From assembly GCF_030272615.1 (NCBI RefSeq), contig NC_081410.1, positions 504,298,942 to 504,362,941 on the forward strand: DNA of 64,000 nt, written 5' to 3'. Positions 1-11,518 of the stretch are shown piece after piece. Origin of the DNA: Cryptomeria japonica (Eukaryota; Streptophyta; Pinopsida; Cupressales; Cupressaceae). A program made the position numbers and the translations under genes. The notes below the pieces were generated by a model. The model was not told the origin of the DNA, did no database searches, and saw only the letters and a program-made list of their open reading frames with translations. The stretch's first letter is position 1, and every line of letters begins with the position of its first letter.

Positions 1-91
1 AAGGCTCATTGAGTATCCTCAATCATGGTAGGAGAAATCCATATGAGAAGCAAGTTATCCACACACAGAAAAAAAATGATAAGATCCCCCC

Positions 92-285
92 ATGCCTCTA
101 AATGTAAACTATAGGATCAAAGTGATATCTAGTGAATCTAAAAGCAAGAAAAAAATCATATTCATCTTCTCATACCAAGCTCTAGGAGCTTGTTTGAGAT
201 TATACAATGAACATTGTAGCCTACAAATAGGTGAAGGGTCTCGCACAAAGCTTTTTGGTTGCTCCATATTTAGATCTCCTCTTAA
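92..285 (-). pseudogene. Copia reverse transcriptase fragment
   Basis: The minus strand reads a short stretch ending in NLKQAPRAWYEKMN, the well-known Ty1/copia RT segment (family form YGLKQAPRAWY), followed by residues resembling the next RT part. The match breaks off at about 285 on one side and is lost below about 92 on the other. No complete domain, LTR or start codon accompanies it, so it is a relic of a copia pol gene. It has no link to the plus-strand open frames that overlap it. Confidence 0.65.
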
Positions 286-289
286 AGAT

Positions 290-1415
290 CACCATGCAAG
301 AAAGCATTGTTCACATTGGTGCAAGAGCACTCTTATGCTCACAATGGTCAAAGTTGGGTTTTTGTTTCATTTTGTGTCGTTTCATGTTAATAAGGTCATT
401 TTGGGCCATTATTTTTCATTTGGACCCATTTGTGAAATTTTGGGATCCATTAGTTCAAAGGTGTAAAAGCTATCAAATATTGTCAAAGTTGTCTTGACAA
501 CCTTTTGCATTTTATTGTTAACTTTTTTAAAAGTTGTTAGATGGTAGTTGGGTCAGTTTAAATGGTCGAAACTGATTGTATAGGCATAAATAGGCCTACA
601 TTGTATGACCAAAGGGTTGGTGATTTTCATTTTGAAGTTGGAGCAATAAAAACACATATGCTTATTATTACATGTATTTTAGTATCCTAAGTTTGCAGGG
701 ACATATGCAGAAGTTTTCACATGTGATGATGCCATGAAGGGTCTAATATCCCTATGTATCAGACTAAGAAAACTAGTCAATTTTTAAAAATTGCATTGTA
801 GAAGGCAAAAGGTTGAATTGCCTAGTGTTTGGTGTTGAGGTGATGTGTGGGGACCTTGCCAAATCAAATGTCCTATTGAAAGTGTCAAAGGGTGGAGAGT
901 GAAGAAGCATTTTGTTGATTGTCCTAATAGATTGCTCGTCATAGTAATGTTTTACTGATGATATGTATGCTGCAAACAGAGTTCTAGAGGAAGTCTCTTG
1001 TTGTTGTAAGACCAAGGGAATGTTCATAGACCTTGTGTAGGATCCTCCAAGTCCAAAGTAATGGGTTTGAAGCATACATACATTAATTTGGCCTTTTGGC
1101 CATCAATGAGGACAGTCTAGCAAAAGCATGGAGTTGTGTCACACTTTGGGCCAATTGAAGGTAGTCAGGTCGAACTGAGTATGACTAGACTCAGTCCGAT
1201 CGGACTACCCTCGGGCCGTGTGGCACCTGTGTGGCGCCAAAATGGTGCTGGAAGTCTGACCGGACTGAGCTCAACCGGACTCCCTTAGTTCAAATGCTTT
1301 CATTCAAAAAAAATTCTTTTTTTTTTTCATTGTTAGAACTAAGGTTTGTCCGATCAGTCCGGTCGGAATAGCCTATGTGTCATGTGATGTGGTACAAGGG
1401 TATGTGCAAGCTAAA
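290..1415. other. Non-coding stretch with CCGGAC-rich patch
   Basis: No gene is supported here. From about 1150 to 1375 there are several close variants of a TCCGATCGGACT / ACCGGACT motif in both orientations within otherwise AT-rich DNA. This looks like part of an old LTR or other repeat, but no boundaries can be fixed. Confidence 0.3.
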
Positions 1416-1462
1416 GAGTCACAAATTCGCGGAAGTCTGCGCGTTGGAAAATGCGCTCCGCA

Positions 1463-1660
1463 AAACGGGGGCCCGTTAATGGTTCGGCCTCCCGAGCCGA
1501 AAGGTCACGGGGTGCCGAAGCTAAATAAAATGGGCCCCCATTTTGTCACAAAACGGGCCCCCATTTTGAAATTCTATTTTTACCATTTTTTTGGACAATT
1601 TTTCATTTTCACCGTGACAGTGAGTTGACAAGAAGAGATCAAAAACGGGCCCCTGTGCTG
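1463..1660. repeat. Palindromic GGGCCC motif cluster, gene-A end of copy 1
   Basis: Four variants of a near-palindromic motif occur close together: AAACGGGGGCCCGTT near 1464, AATGGGCCCCCATTTTG near 1529, AACGGGCCCCCATTTTG near 1552 and AAACGGGCCCCTG near 1643. Equivalent clusters lie in this element's other flank and in both flanks of copy 2. Such repeated subterminal motifs are usual transposase-binding sites in other DNA transposons; that role here is inference. Confidence 0.6.
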
Positions 1661-1679
1661 TGGTTTCCACTTCAAGCCT

Positions 1680-4600
1680 CCACCACTATCCCAGGTACAC
1701 ATTCAGTCATCTATTTTCACATTTCATAATTTTCTTGTATATTTTTCTTATTTTTTTGTGTATTATTTAGTTTTTTTTATTATTTTAGTTTTTTTTTATA
1801 GTAGCATATAAATAAATTATTTTTTATATTTGTAAATTCTTGATTTTGATCTAAAATATTTTTGAACAGTTAACCCTAAACCGTAATCAACAAATTTAGA
1901 AACCAAAACCAAACCTAGATAATTAACAAAATGAAATCGACACAAACAAAAAATCGAAAATGAAATGGAAACAAAAACAAAAACATTCAAAAATGAAATT
2001 GAAATAAAACCGAACATATGTACCTAAATTGTTCTTAATCCTCATTAGGCAATACAAAAGTTACCACTAAATCAGTATAACCTTAAAAGTAATTAACATT
2101 ACTCTTCAAATTTTAGATATGAAAGTTTAGGCTTAGGTTTATGCCATGTCATGGCATAAAGGTCCTATTATGGTCCTATTATGTCATGTGATGGTATAAA
2201 AGGATCAATTATGGACACAATTTTAGAGCAAAGCTAGATAAGTTACTAAAATTGGAGTTTGGTTTACATAGGTTCATAAAGGAAGCTAATATGCCAAATA
2301 TATAATTCATTAATACAAAATAAAAAATATTCTTGATTTATAATGTTGATTGATAATGAGTTTTCTAAATGGGGTGCTAATTATATATACATCCGAAAGA
2401 TTTGAAAAATATAATTCCCAAGAAGTATTTTGAATATCTTTAGAAGTATATTGGTATATCTAGAATGTAATTTATATTATAAAAGATTTGATATATGATT
2501 TGAAGTTGGTAGATATTTTGAGGAAGATTTATTAGATTATGTTATGATTAAACTAATATTAGAAGAATGGTTTTAACAACATCTTTTGGTTTTAAAAGGT
2601 GCACAAGGTTTGAAGTTGAAATCATATTCGATTGTATATAATATTAAATTGTTAAGGAGCTATTTTTTTTAAAAATAGTTAATTTAAGATATTAGTTGAA
2701 GCTATTTGAGAATGTGAGATAGTCCTAATGAACACACGAATTAAATTAATGAACCTAGGACAATCACAATGAACATATGATAGTCCCAATGAGCCTCAAA
2801 TGATCCTAATGAATGTAGGGCAGTCTTAATGAACCTAAGAAAGTCCTAATGAGCCTAAGAAAGCCATAATGAACTTGGGACAATCCTAATGATCCTAGGA
2901 TAGTCCTAATGAACCTACGATAGTGTAAACAAGCCTAGGATAGTGTAAGAAAAAATCACTACAAAAAGACCTCAAATGCATTAAATGAATTTCCCAATAA
3001 CGCACTTGTGTTTATCTTTTTTTGGTCATTTGGCTACCTTTTTTTACAACATCTTGGTGTATATGCCCCTAAGAAGACCTTTTCCTCAAAAATTTCTTGG
3101 ATCATGAACTCCTCATGTGCACCAAACATAAGTTGCCACTTGGAAGCTTCTAGTGCACACAATCCTTTCAATCAATCTACTCCATTGATCTCTCAAAACA
3201 ATCTTAGTCTTTAATCCTCTATCCTTCATGACTATAAATAAATCATTATATGAGCTATTTTCAAGAACTCTTGTAATGCAATGTTATGTTGCCAATTTAA
3301 GCACCTTACATCCTATCTTGGTCACAAATCCATCTTGAAGCCATCAACCTTTAGCTACAACAAGAGTTTTCTTTTTGAGATACTATTGTCTTTCATCTTT
3401 TATACATTATCCTTTAACTTGATCTAAAGGTGGTACTTATGCATAGCATAATGGTTTGAAATTCATAGTTTAAGTCCTTTATTGATTTTTTATGCTTGCT
3501 TGCATACACATATATTGCTAGAATTTAGCAATTCTTTATAGCTTCTATTTTAGTTTATTTATGAAAGAGTATAAATGAAGCTATATTTAAAGTCAAAATT
3601 GTAAGATCCCCTCAATCATTGAGGTAGAATTCAAAATTGATTTCACCTCTAATTATATGAAAAATTTAATTTGTCTGTACATATCAAAATCTTTCAAAAT
3701 TTTGCATATTAAACAATAAAATATTGTGATGAACAAGTCTCTAGAGTCTTAAAAACCTTTATTTTCATAAAGTGCCAACACTGCATTTTTTCCCTAAAAT
3801 ATTCTCTTTGATTAATACGAAATTTTAAAATGGTTGCCACTAAAAGTATTAGGTCAGCGAAAGGAATTGGGATATTTAAAAATAGGCTTGCATCACTTTT
3901 TTAGCTTCATTGAGTTGTAGTTTGTTCATTGACTTAATAATTAAGTGCTTGCAAGTATGATAGTGGAATTTAGGAATGAGGATCATATAGTATGTTAGGA
4001 ATTTTATTTGGAATATTAGTCAAAATAATATTCTAGTTGATAATTATAAATGCATGTGTAAAATATTGTTGAAATTGATTATTTTAAAAGTAAATATTGC
4101 AAGGTTAATTTTGTTTTTAATTGTTGGCATGTTGTGTTGATTTTTATGTAAGAGTTTCATTTCTTATTCAACTTTGTAAGAGAATTTGTGTATGAATTGA
4201 TATCTTAAATTTTATAGAAAGATTATATATGAAAACAAATGATTGCAGAGTTTTATAATAAATGATTTATAGAAAATAATATTTTTTGAAGGTTTTGTAA
4301 ATTATAATCTTGTGTAGATTTGATTATGGGAGAAATTTAATGGTGAAATATGCTTAACTCTTCAAAAGTTTTGATGTTTTGTCTTTACATGACAACCACT
4401 TAGAATATAATATGTTTTAAGTATGTCATTTATAGTCATGGGAGATTAGTTTTTTTTTAAGATTGTCTGAAGACTAATCAATGTAATATGAATTGATGGC
4501 AATTATCTCAAAACTATGTAATTGAATTCTAATAAATTATCATGTACACTAAAACACTAGAAATATGGAGCATCCAAACACACACGTGCATTTTTCAAAA

Positions 4601-5030
4601 TAACTTTAAGTTAAAGTTAACAAAATATTATGTTGTCTTAGTGATATTGTTTCCATGCTATATATTCTTACACTAGAAGGAGGATCATCTTATTTCTCAC
4701 TTCTTTATTGATCGTATGTATGAAATATTTTATATTGATTTTAATAGTTGATGCATTTTACAAGAAATGAATTTATTAAATTGAATATATAATAGATTTA
4801 TGATGTTTCATTGAAAGTTTTTATTAAGTTTTGTGCGCAAATTTTATATTTCAAGATTCAATAGTATGTACATGTATATTTTTTTAAGTTCAATATTATA
4901 TTATATATTTCATGTGTATCTCATTCAACAACATAGAAATGTTACTATTTATAAATGTTTTTTTTTTAATTTAGTAAAATAGATTCTTCTTTGACATAGA
5001 GTTGTATATAATTCATGTATATCTTTATAT
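1680..5030. other. Long AT-rich region upstream of gene A
   Basis: This is about 3.3 kb of AT-rich DNA inside transposon copy 1. It contains no supported coding region. Copy 2 has a region of similar length in the same place (38.7-42.0 kb), but the two are weakly alike at best. Apart from the minisatellite at 2705-2945 I see only homopolymer tracts. A promoter for gene A should lie near its 3' end. Confidence 0.4.
2705..2945. repeat. Minisatellite, about 20-22 bp unit
   Basis: About eleven diverged units of the type AGTCCTAATGAACCTAGGAT follow each other. Changes are mainly point substitutions. The array is absent from the matching region of copy 2, so it arose after the copies separated or in the surrounding lineage. 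Confidence 0.7.
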
Positions 5031-5051
5031 ATGCAGGAGTTCTTTGTTATC

Positions 5052-7270
5052 ATGGATGTCTTTGACATAGATGAACTATTAGGTGAAAATCCCCCACCAC
5101 AACCCCCTCCTCCTCCTCCTCCACCTCCACCACCACCACCACCACCCCCTAGATTGGATGAAATTCGTTTAAGAGAACGAATTAATGAAAACCTACAAGT
5201 GATTGAACAAAACATTGCTGCTATCCAAAATGAGCAAGTCATGCCACCCCATCTTGTAGACTTTGCAAAATCAATGCAAACTGTTGTCGAGTTAGTTAGA
5301 TCTGTTGATTCTCAATTAGATCAATTTCATAGACGATGACAAGAGTTGCGTGATTTTTATGCCGATGGTTTAACTTATAGGCAAATCACTGATTTGAAAA
5401 TAACCAAAGCTCATTTATGTCCATATTTTACCAACCCAAAAACAAGAGAACCAATGCAACCTAACTAGAAAAGAATTTCAATTAGGTGGTGTGTGCATCC
5501 AGAAATGGCTAGATACTTTTGTGATAGATGGTGGATGGTTTTTGATTATCCACCATATCGTAATTATGAGGTCCCTTTTTATTTTTTGAAGAAATTATAC
5601 TGTGAGTTTGTAATGAACCAAAAACCAAATTATTTTGATATTAAGTCATTCCAGGGTGTTGGTCGTGGAATGCCACAGCATAGATTAGGGGCACGGAGTA
5701 ATAATCCCCTACTAGATCCACCCATAGTTCCACTTGTTGCTCCATCGATTCCTGCAGATGTCCAAAATACATTATTCATATCGACATTAGATGCTTTGAC
5801 TTCCCTCACAGGTAACCTGAGTGAGCAAGCTGCTCACATGGCATCTGCTCCTCGATGGATGCCACATATGCGTTCGAGTTGTCATGAGACGTGTGTAGGT
5901 CCTACTACTGCTACAGGATCTACTTCAGTTCCAGATGAGCATGATGCAGCAGATGATAGTATGATGACATCTTATATGGATTTTCTTTGCTCAGATGTTC
6001 ATCTTGACCAGGTATAGATATATATATATATATACATGTACACATGTCAATCTTTTTATACTTCATTAAATATAGGTATAAACTAAGTGCATCTCTTTTT
6101 TTATACAATCTAATACTTCATTAAATAAATTTTGTTTATGTAGATAAGGACTACACCTAATATTAGAGTCAATATTGCATCTACTAGAACACAACTTGGC
6201 ACACCTTATGGGGTATAGTATAAATTTCTATCTAGACATTGTACTAGATCTTTTTAAGTTAATATGTTATCATCGTATACTATATAAATTTTCATGTTGA
6301 TACATTGAATGCTTCTTTCTCCAGGATTCAAGTCATGAGGGACCCTCTACATCACATCGAGAAGAGGGTCTGACTATTGTGACACCATCTATGGTATGTA
6401 TCTTATAATTCTTAAATTAAATATGAACTCTTACAATATTGTAACTTAGCTTGAAATTATTTAGTACACATATATATGTTCACTAAATATGATTTCATTA
6501 AATGCATGTATGCAGGTGGACACTACCATTAGGATAGGTTATCCTCATAATTTTGATCAGAGCCAATTTGAATGCACATCGACATCCTTTGAGGTATTAA
6601 TATGTAATACTTAATTTGATCTTATTTTGACTCTTAATTTAAGATTTAATTGGACACTTTGAATTTGACCTTGTACAGGAGTTAGCTAGCACTACATTTG
6701 GTGTTGATACTACACAAGATACTGCTAGAGGATCTGATGAGCATATGGTAAGTTTGTAACTTAATTTATGAATTCTACTATATTTGATAAATGATTCTTT
6801 TAATAGTTAATTTCAAGTAATATTTTAATATTATTTTTTTATTGTACAGCATGAGACAGGTGGATCTGGACCACGTCCCGGGGACAAGAGAGATACTGCT
6901 AGAGGATCTGATGAGCATATGGTAAGTTTGTAACTTAATTTACGAATTCTACTATATTTGATAAATGATTCTTTTAATAGTTAATTTCAAGTAATATTTT
7001 AATATTATTTTTTTATTGTATAGCATGAAACAGGTGGATCTGGACCACGTCTCGGGGACAAGAGGGATACTGCTAGAGGATCTGATGAGCATATGGTAAG
7101 TTTGTAACTTAATTTACGAATTCTACTATATTTGATAAATGATTCTTTTTATAGTTAATTTCAAGTAATATTTTAATATTATTTTTTTATTGTACAGCAT
7201 TGAGACAGGTGGATCTGGACCACGTCCCGGGGACAAGAGACCACGAGATATTATTGATGATAGCACTTAG
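5052..7270 (+). pseudogene. Transposon gene A, copy 1 (Pro-rich, unknown domain)
   Basis: I do not recognise the product. Exon 1 (5052-6011, 320 codons) starts MDVFDIDELLGE, followed by a run of about 16 prolines, a helical-looking stretch, and a conserved domain with RWCVHPEMARYFCDRWWMV, YFLKKLYCEF and KPNYFDI.SFQGVGRGMPQ. The same domain is encoded in copy 2, which supports it as real coding sequence. Two stops interrupt exon 1: TGA 5337-5339 and TAG 5466-5468. Seven small exons follow with good GT/AG borders: 6144-6212, 6325-6393, 6516-6593, 6679-6747, 6850-6921, 7024-7095 and 7198-7270. All earlier ones are multiples of three and in phase 0. An extra T after the first codon of the last exon creates a TGA. 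The gene is convergent with gene B. It could be an accessory transposition protein (inference). Confidence 0.6.
6718..7239 (+). repeat. Three tandem 174-bp exon-intron units
   Basis: GATACTGCTAGAGGATCTG recurs at 6718, 6892 and 7066, exactly 174 bp apart. Each unit holds the end of one exon with its GT donor, a whole intron, the AG acceptor and the start of the next exon. The internal exons are 72 bp (24 codons, phase 0), so each duplication adds 24 residues without changing the frame. Near identity between units means recent amplification. Confidence 0.85.
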
Positions 7271-7690
7271 ATTTTACTGTTTATTTGGCTTTGATATGTA
7301 CTTTTTTATGGACTTTACACATTTGTTTACACATGCACATACTTTATATATATGGATAGTTGCATAATAGGATTAGATCATATATATTTTGTGCATACTT
7401 TATATATTTTGTGCACATTAGATATTATGTGGAGTGAACATCATGTTACCATCTAGACATATATATGGATTAGATATTATATGGATTATGTGGACTTGAA
7501 ATTTTACTATTTATTTGGCTTTGATATGTACTATTTTACGGGCTTTACATATTTGTTTACATGTGCACACACATACTTTATATATATGGATAGTTTCATA
7601 ATAGGATTAGATCATATATATTATGTGCATACTTTATGTGTATTGTGCCCATTAGATATTATGTGGACTTGAAATTATGTGCACATTAGA
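7271..7690. repeat. Tandem duplication, about 230 bp unit
   Basis: The stretch starting ATTTTACTGTTTATTTGG at 7271 recurs at 7501 with few changes and continues through the GGATTAGATCATATATATT segment. The following DNA to about 7850 contains shorter echoes (TATGTGGACTTGAAATT). The array lies between the convergent 3' ends of genes A and B. Confidence 0.75.
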
Positions 7691-8145
7691 TCATATATAT
7701 TGACTTGAAATTATGTGGACTTGAAATTTTGTGCATACTTTATATATTATGTGGACTTGAAATTTTATTTATGGAAGTTGTGCTTAAACAACTTTATAGG
7801 CATTATGTGGACTTGTAATTTTATTTTTGGAATTTCATTTAAATAGTTCTTGTGATTAGATAAACTAAATGTGCATACATCATGAACTAAGTATCGAAAC
7901 ATATCTTATAATTATAACATATTCTAAATTAAAAAGTATCATTTAACAAATATAATGAATAGAACTTGATTAAAACATAATTATCTCATTCATAAATTTG
8001 ACCAATAGTCTCTCATTTATGTATATTGTACACAAAATGTAATCAAGAAGACATATCTAAAATAAAATAAACAGTCTATTTAAATAACTTTGTTTTCATT
8101 GATGCCTTCTACTTGTTGTAGACCTGAAACAAATTTTTACTAGAT

Positions 8146-11100
8146 TCATTCCGTTATACCATCTACATCCTCTCTCTTTTGCAAAGCATCTATAATTGTC
8201 TCGTGCTCTTCCATAGAGAGAGTCCATAATTGTTTATTAGCAGGCCTGCCACGATATCTATCCAATTTTATACTAGTTGCCACTACCAAATGCGAGTAAT
8301 GTATAATCTTCTTCTCTAATTCACAATCTTCAAATGCGGGCAATCCATTCTTTCTTGTTAGATATTTGCGTAGCCAAGTGCCAACAACAACCATAGATCC
8401 TGTTGGATAGTCATAACCATCATCATCTACTCGAGGAGTAGTTAGCTTATGTTTTGGCTCTACACATCGAGCCAACCAATACTCTGTCCCCTCTTCATTG
8501 TCCTCTGGTGCAACAATAGCATAGACATGTCCTGTGCACAAAACAATTTTATTTTAATATTTAATGAGAAATAAAAACAAAAATATACACTATAAGATTT
8601 CATAAATTTATGTACTATTTAATAAATCAAAACAAATTTCAAAAATAATTTTACCTTGTTGTATAAGATCTGAAATGTGATCATAGTCATTTGATGCAAA
8701 CATTTGATCCATATCTTCATCAGTTCTTTCATGCGGATCATTTGCATCTATGGGTGTCAATGATCTTTGTTGCCATTCTTCAACCCATTCTTTATTCTCA
8801 CAAAATTCCCAATCTCTGGAAACACAAAATTGACAAAAGCAAGCAAGTTGCCTTGTGAATATAGTCCATGTGTTTGAATTAGAACTCTTAAACGAATGCC
8901 ATTTAGCTGATCCAATGATGGTATTACAATCATGTTGAATAGGAATACTATCTTCCTCTATCAACCAAAAGAAACGTTGAATTGTAGAGTTTTCAGTTGA
9001 TCCTTTTGACAACTTTGAATTGCACCAATCTACAACTGCACGAGCATCTCTGAATTTCACTGCATCCTCGAATTTCAATTGTTCTCTAGCAAGAGCTCTT
9101 TTTATACAAGCACCGGCTCCATCGTGTTCCCCCTTACAATGTCCCGCTTCAAAAAAACTCCATAAATGTTGGACATTGGTTATCTTGTGAACTTTGCATA
9201 GCCAATAAAACATTCTTGCATTTTTGAATTGTCCAGTGCAGTTATCTAACCATATCATATGTTGTTTCATGTCAATTTCTCTTTCCTTAAGATTATCATA
9301 AAATACCTCGAAGCAATGTTGGACAAACTCTGAAGAGTGTAATCGATTATCGCTAACATAGAAATGATACTCCCTCAAAAAAATTTTGTTATCTTCTATA
9401 CTGTCATGGTCATGTCTATATATAATGTGCACAAATATGGCCACTTGCACTGAGTTGTAGTATTGTGATTGAGTTTCCTCTTGTGGTTTTAGAGTATAAT
9501 TTTCTGCAAAATCCACAACTAATACTATTGTTCCAACTGGAAATGTGTTCTTGCATATGCGAAACTATCCATCAAGCCATCGGGCATGTTGGGAATGTTT
9601 CACATATTTTGGAACAATGTGAGTTTTAAACTCACTAATAAATGCATTCACACTATTTTGTTCTGTAATCAATTCTAAACGTTTCCCCATCTTTCCATCC
9701 TTTAGAGGGTATTCTATATTTTTAAATCTCCTAACATCAACCATTTTTTGTCCAAACTCAGATGAAACATGTTCATGCAAACATTCACCTATCGAAGAAT
9801 AGTTCCCACATAAATTGCAAAGACCATAAATGCATGAACTGGAAAGAAATAATTGTTCATTAGGTGGTTTACAAAATAAACTTCCAATAAAATCTTTTAT
9901 AGTTTTAGGTGGAACATAAACACCACAATCCTGCAGAAGATCATTACCATGCAACATACAACGAATATATCGCAAAACATCATAATAGTAACGAAACTGG
10001 ACATGAGTTTTACAACAACAAGATATTCTTTGTTTATTGATTTTAACATACCAGGGTTTGCATTTTTCAAATGATCTTTGACTAATTCGTAAATTCATTA
10101 ACACAAATTCATCACTAAATTTTTTGAAGAATTCAGTTTGAGTCATGTCAAGAAGATGTTTTGGATGAGGATCACGAATTTTTGATCCCACCCTTAACTT
10201 TAAAACATCTCTAGCATTTGATGAAACTCTAGTGTTATCATGCCAAAATTTTGCAATTAATTGTTTAGTTTCATCATTTAATTTCATGTCCGACCTTTGA
10301 AGTCTACCACTAAAACTCCAACAATGGTTTAGTGGATCAATTTCAATTGTGTCTCTTCTTTTGGCCGCTCTTGACAAGGTTCTATGATGTAAGTTCAAAT
10401 AGTCACTTATATCACTTAACATTCTTTTACTAACAATCATTTTGTCAACTATAGCAGTCGTTATAACTCTACGTGTTGCATTCTTATCTTTAGATCGACT
10501 TGTTTTTCCTATAGAATCGATGGTACTGGCAACAGTAGATACAACTTGCTTATATGATTCATCTTTTCTTTTTGGTTTTGCATAAATACCTATTTTTTTC
10601 ATGACTTTACGCATTTTTAACATTTTTATTAATTGTAGCATTAATTGACATTGGAATCCTAACTTTTTATTATAGAAAAATTGTTTATATAATCTGTTTG
10701 CATGTGTTTTGATTTGTCTCCAAGAAACTAACCCATTAAGATTATCTAGCACATTGCTATCAATAGTAAACAAATTACATTCATTTTCTTTTAGAGAGGG
10801 TGGTGTAATATTTTCAATTTTTATTTCTTTTCATATTGGTGTATGAAATTTATATCCAGCTTCATTTAAATCAGCAATTTGATTGGCATCATAGTCATCG
10901 GGATTTAAAAACATACCAGGATTCACATCCACATCAACATTTGCATCAACAGTCATACCCGTGTGTGGTTCTACATTTCTTGCATCCATCATGATGTCTT
11001 CAATGGTCTCGTCTACAACGGGCACTGAACTAGATGCTTCAGAAGTGTTATTCAATTGTCGTTGTTGTGATCTTCGATCTCTTTGGCATTTTGCCTCCTC

Positions 11101-11169
11101 TCTTTGTGCTTGAATTTCGTCCACTGTCATTGTCCTCTTTTTTTTCTTTTGACGTTGCTTAGAACCCAT
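8146..11169 (-). pseudogene. Transposon gene B (transposase-like), copy 1
   Basis: Two exons, 11169-8655 and 8531-8146, join in frame to 967 codons including the stop (GT donor, GTGCACAG acceptor). The start is MGSKQRQKKKKR, a basic nuclear-targeting-like segment shared with copy 2. Near residues 330-440 is a Cys/His cluster with SCCCKTH and CNLCGN. The best transposase candidates are D553 (VVDFAENYT), D642 (WLDNCTGQFKN) and E681 or D683 in GEHDGAGACIKRAL. The exon 2 product (GHVYAIVAPEDN, YWLARCVEP, VGTWLRKYL) has the look of a small beta-rich chromatin-reader fold, which is only a guess. The frame is broken by TGA 10831-10833 and TAG 9565-9567. The catalytic role follows from motif pattern and mobile context and is not demonstrated. 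Confidence 0.7.
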
Positions 11170-11340
11170 TTTTACAAACTCGTCTTCAAAAAATAATATC
11201 TTTTTACTGAGTTCTTCAAAAAATCGTGTAAAAAATATTAAAAAGTACTGCCAAATGATGTAAAAAATCTTTGTCAGTACGGATTTCAATGATAGTGTGG
11301 TAAATCGATGCAATCTATCTTTTTTTTAATAGTAATGGTT

Positions 11341-11518
11341 ATTTAGAAATGGGGGCAACGGGCCCCCGTTTTAATAACGAGGGCCCGGGGGCCCGTTGTT
11401 AAATCCAACGGGCAAAAAATGAAACGGGCCCCCGTTTATAAAACGAGGGCCCGTTATGCAAAATTTGAATTCACAACCCGCCTCTTGCCTCGGGATTAGG
11501 TCCGGGATAGGCTTGGGA
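11341..11518. repeat. Palindromic GGGCCC motif cluster, gene-B side of copy 1
   Basis: At least four motif copies lie just upstream of gene B: AACGGGCCCCCGTTTT near 11358, GAGGGCCCGGGGGCCCGTT near 11379, AAACGGGCCCCCGTTTA near 11423 and ACGAGGGCCCGTT near 11441. They are followed by CCGGGATAGGCTTGGG (11502-11517), whose complement also occurs at 32347 in copy 2. The cluster sits about 0.8 kb inside the gene-B end, whereas the opposite cluster is almost at the gene-A end. Confidence 0.6.

Noticed and set aside
773-1075. 100-codon minus-strand frame near the window start
   Set aside because: No domain, weak composition and no splice partners.
4949-5242. Glycine-rich open frame on the minus strand
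   Set aside because: It is the complement of the proline-coding CCT/CCA tract of gene A; no other support.
7271-7690. Terminal repeats of a small transposon between genes A and B
   Set aside because: It is a direct tandem duplication without inverted ends or target duplication.
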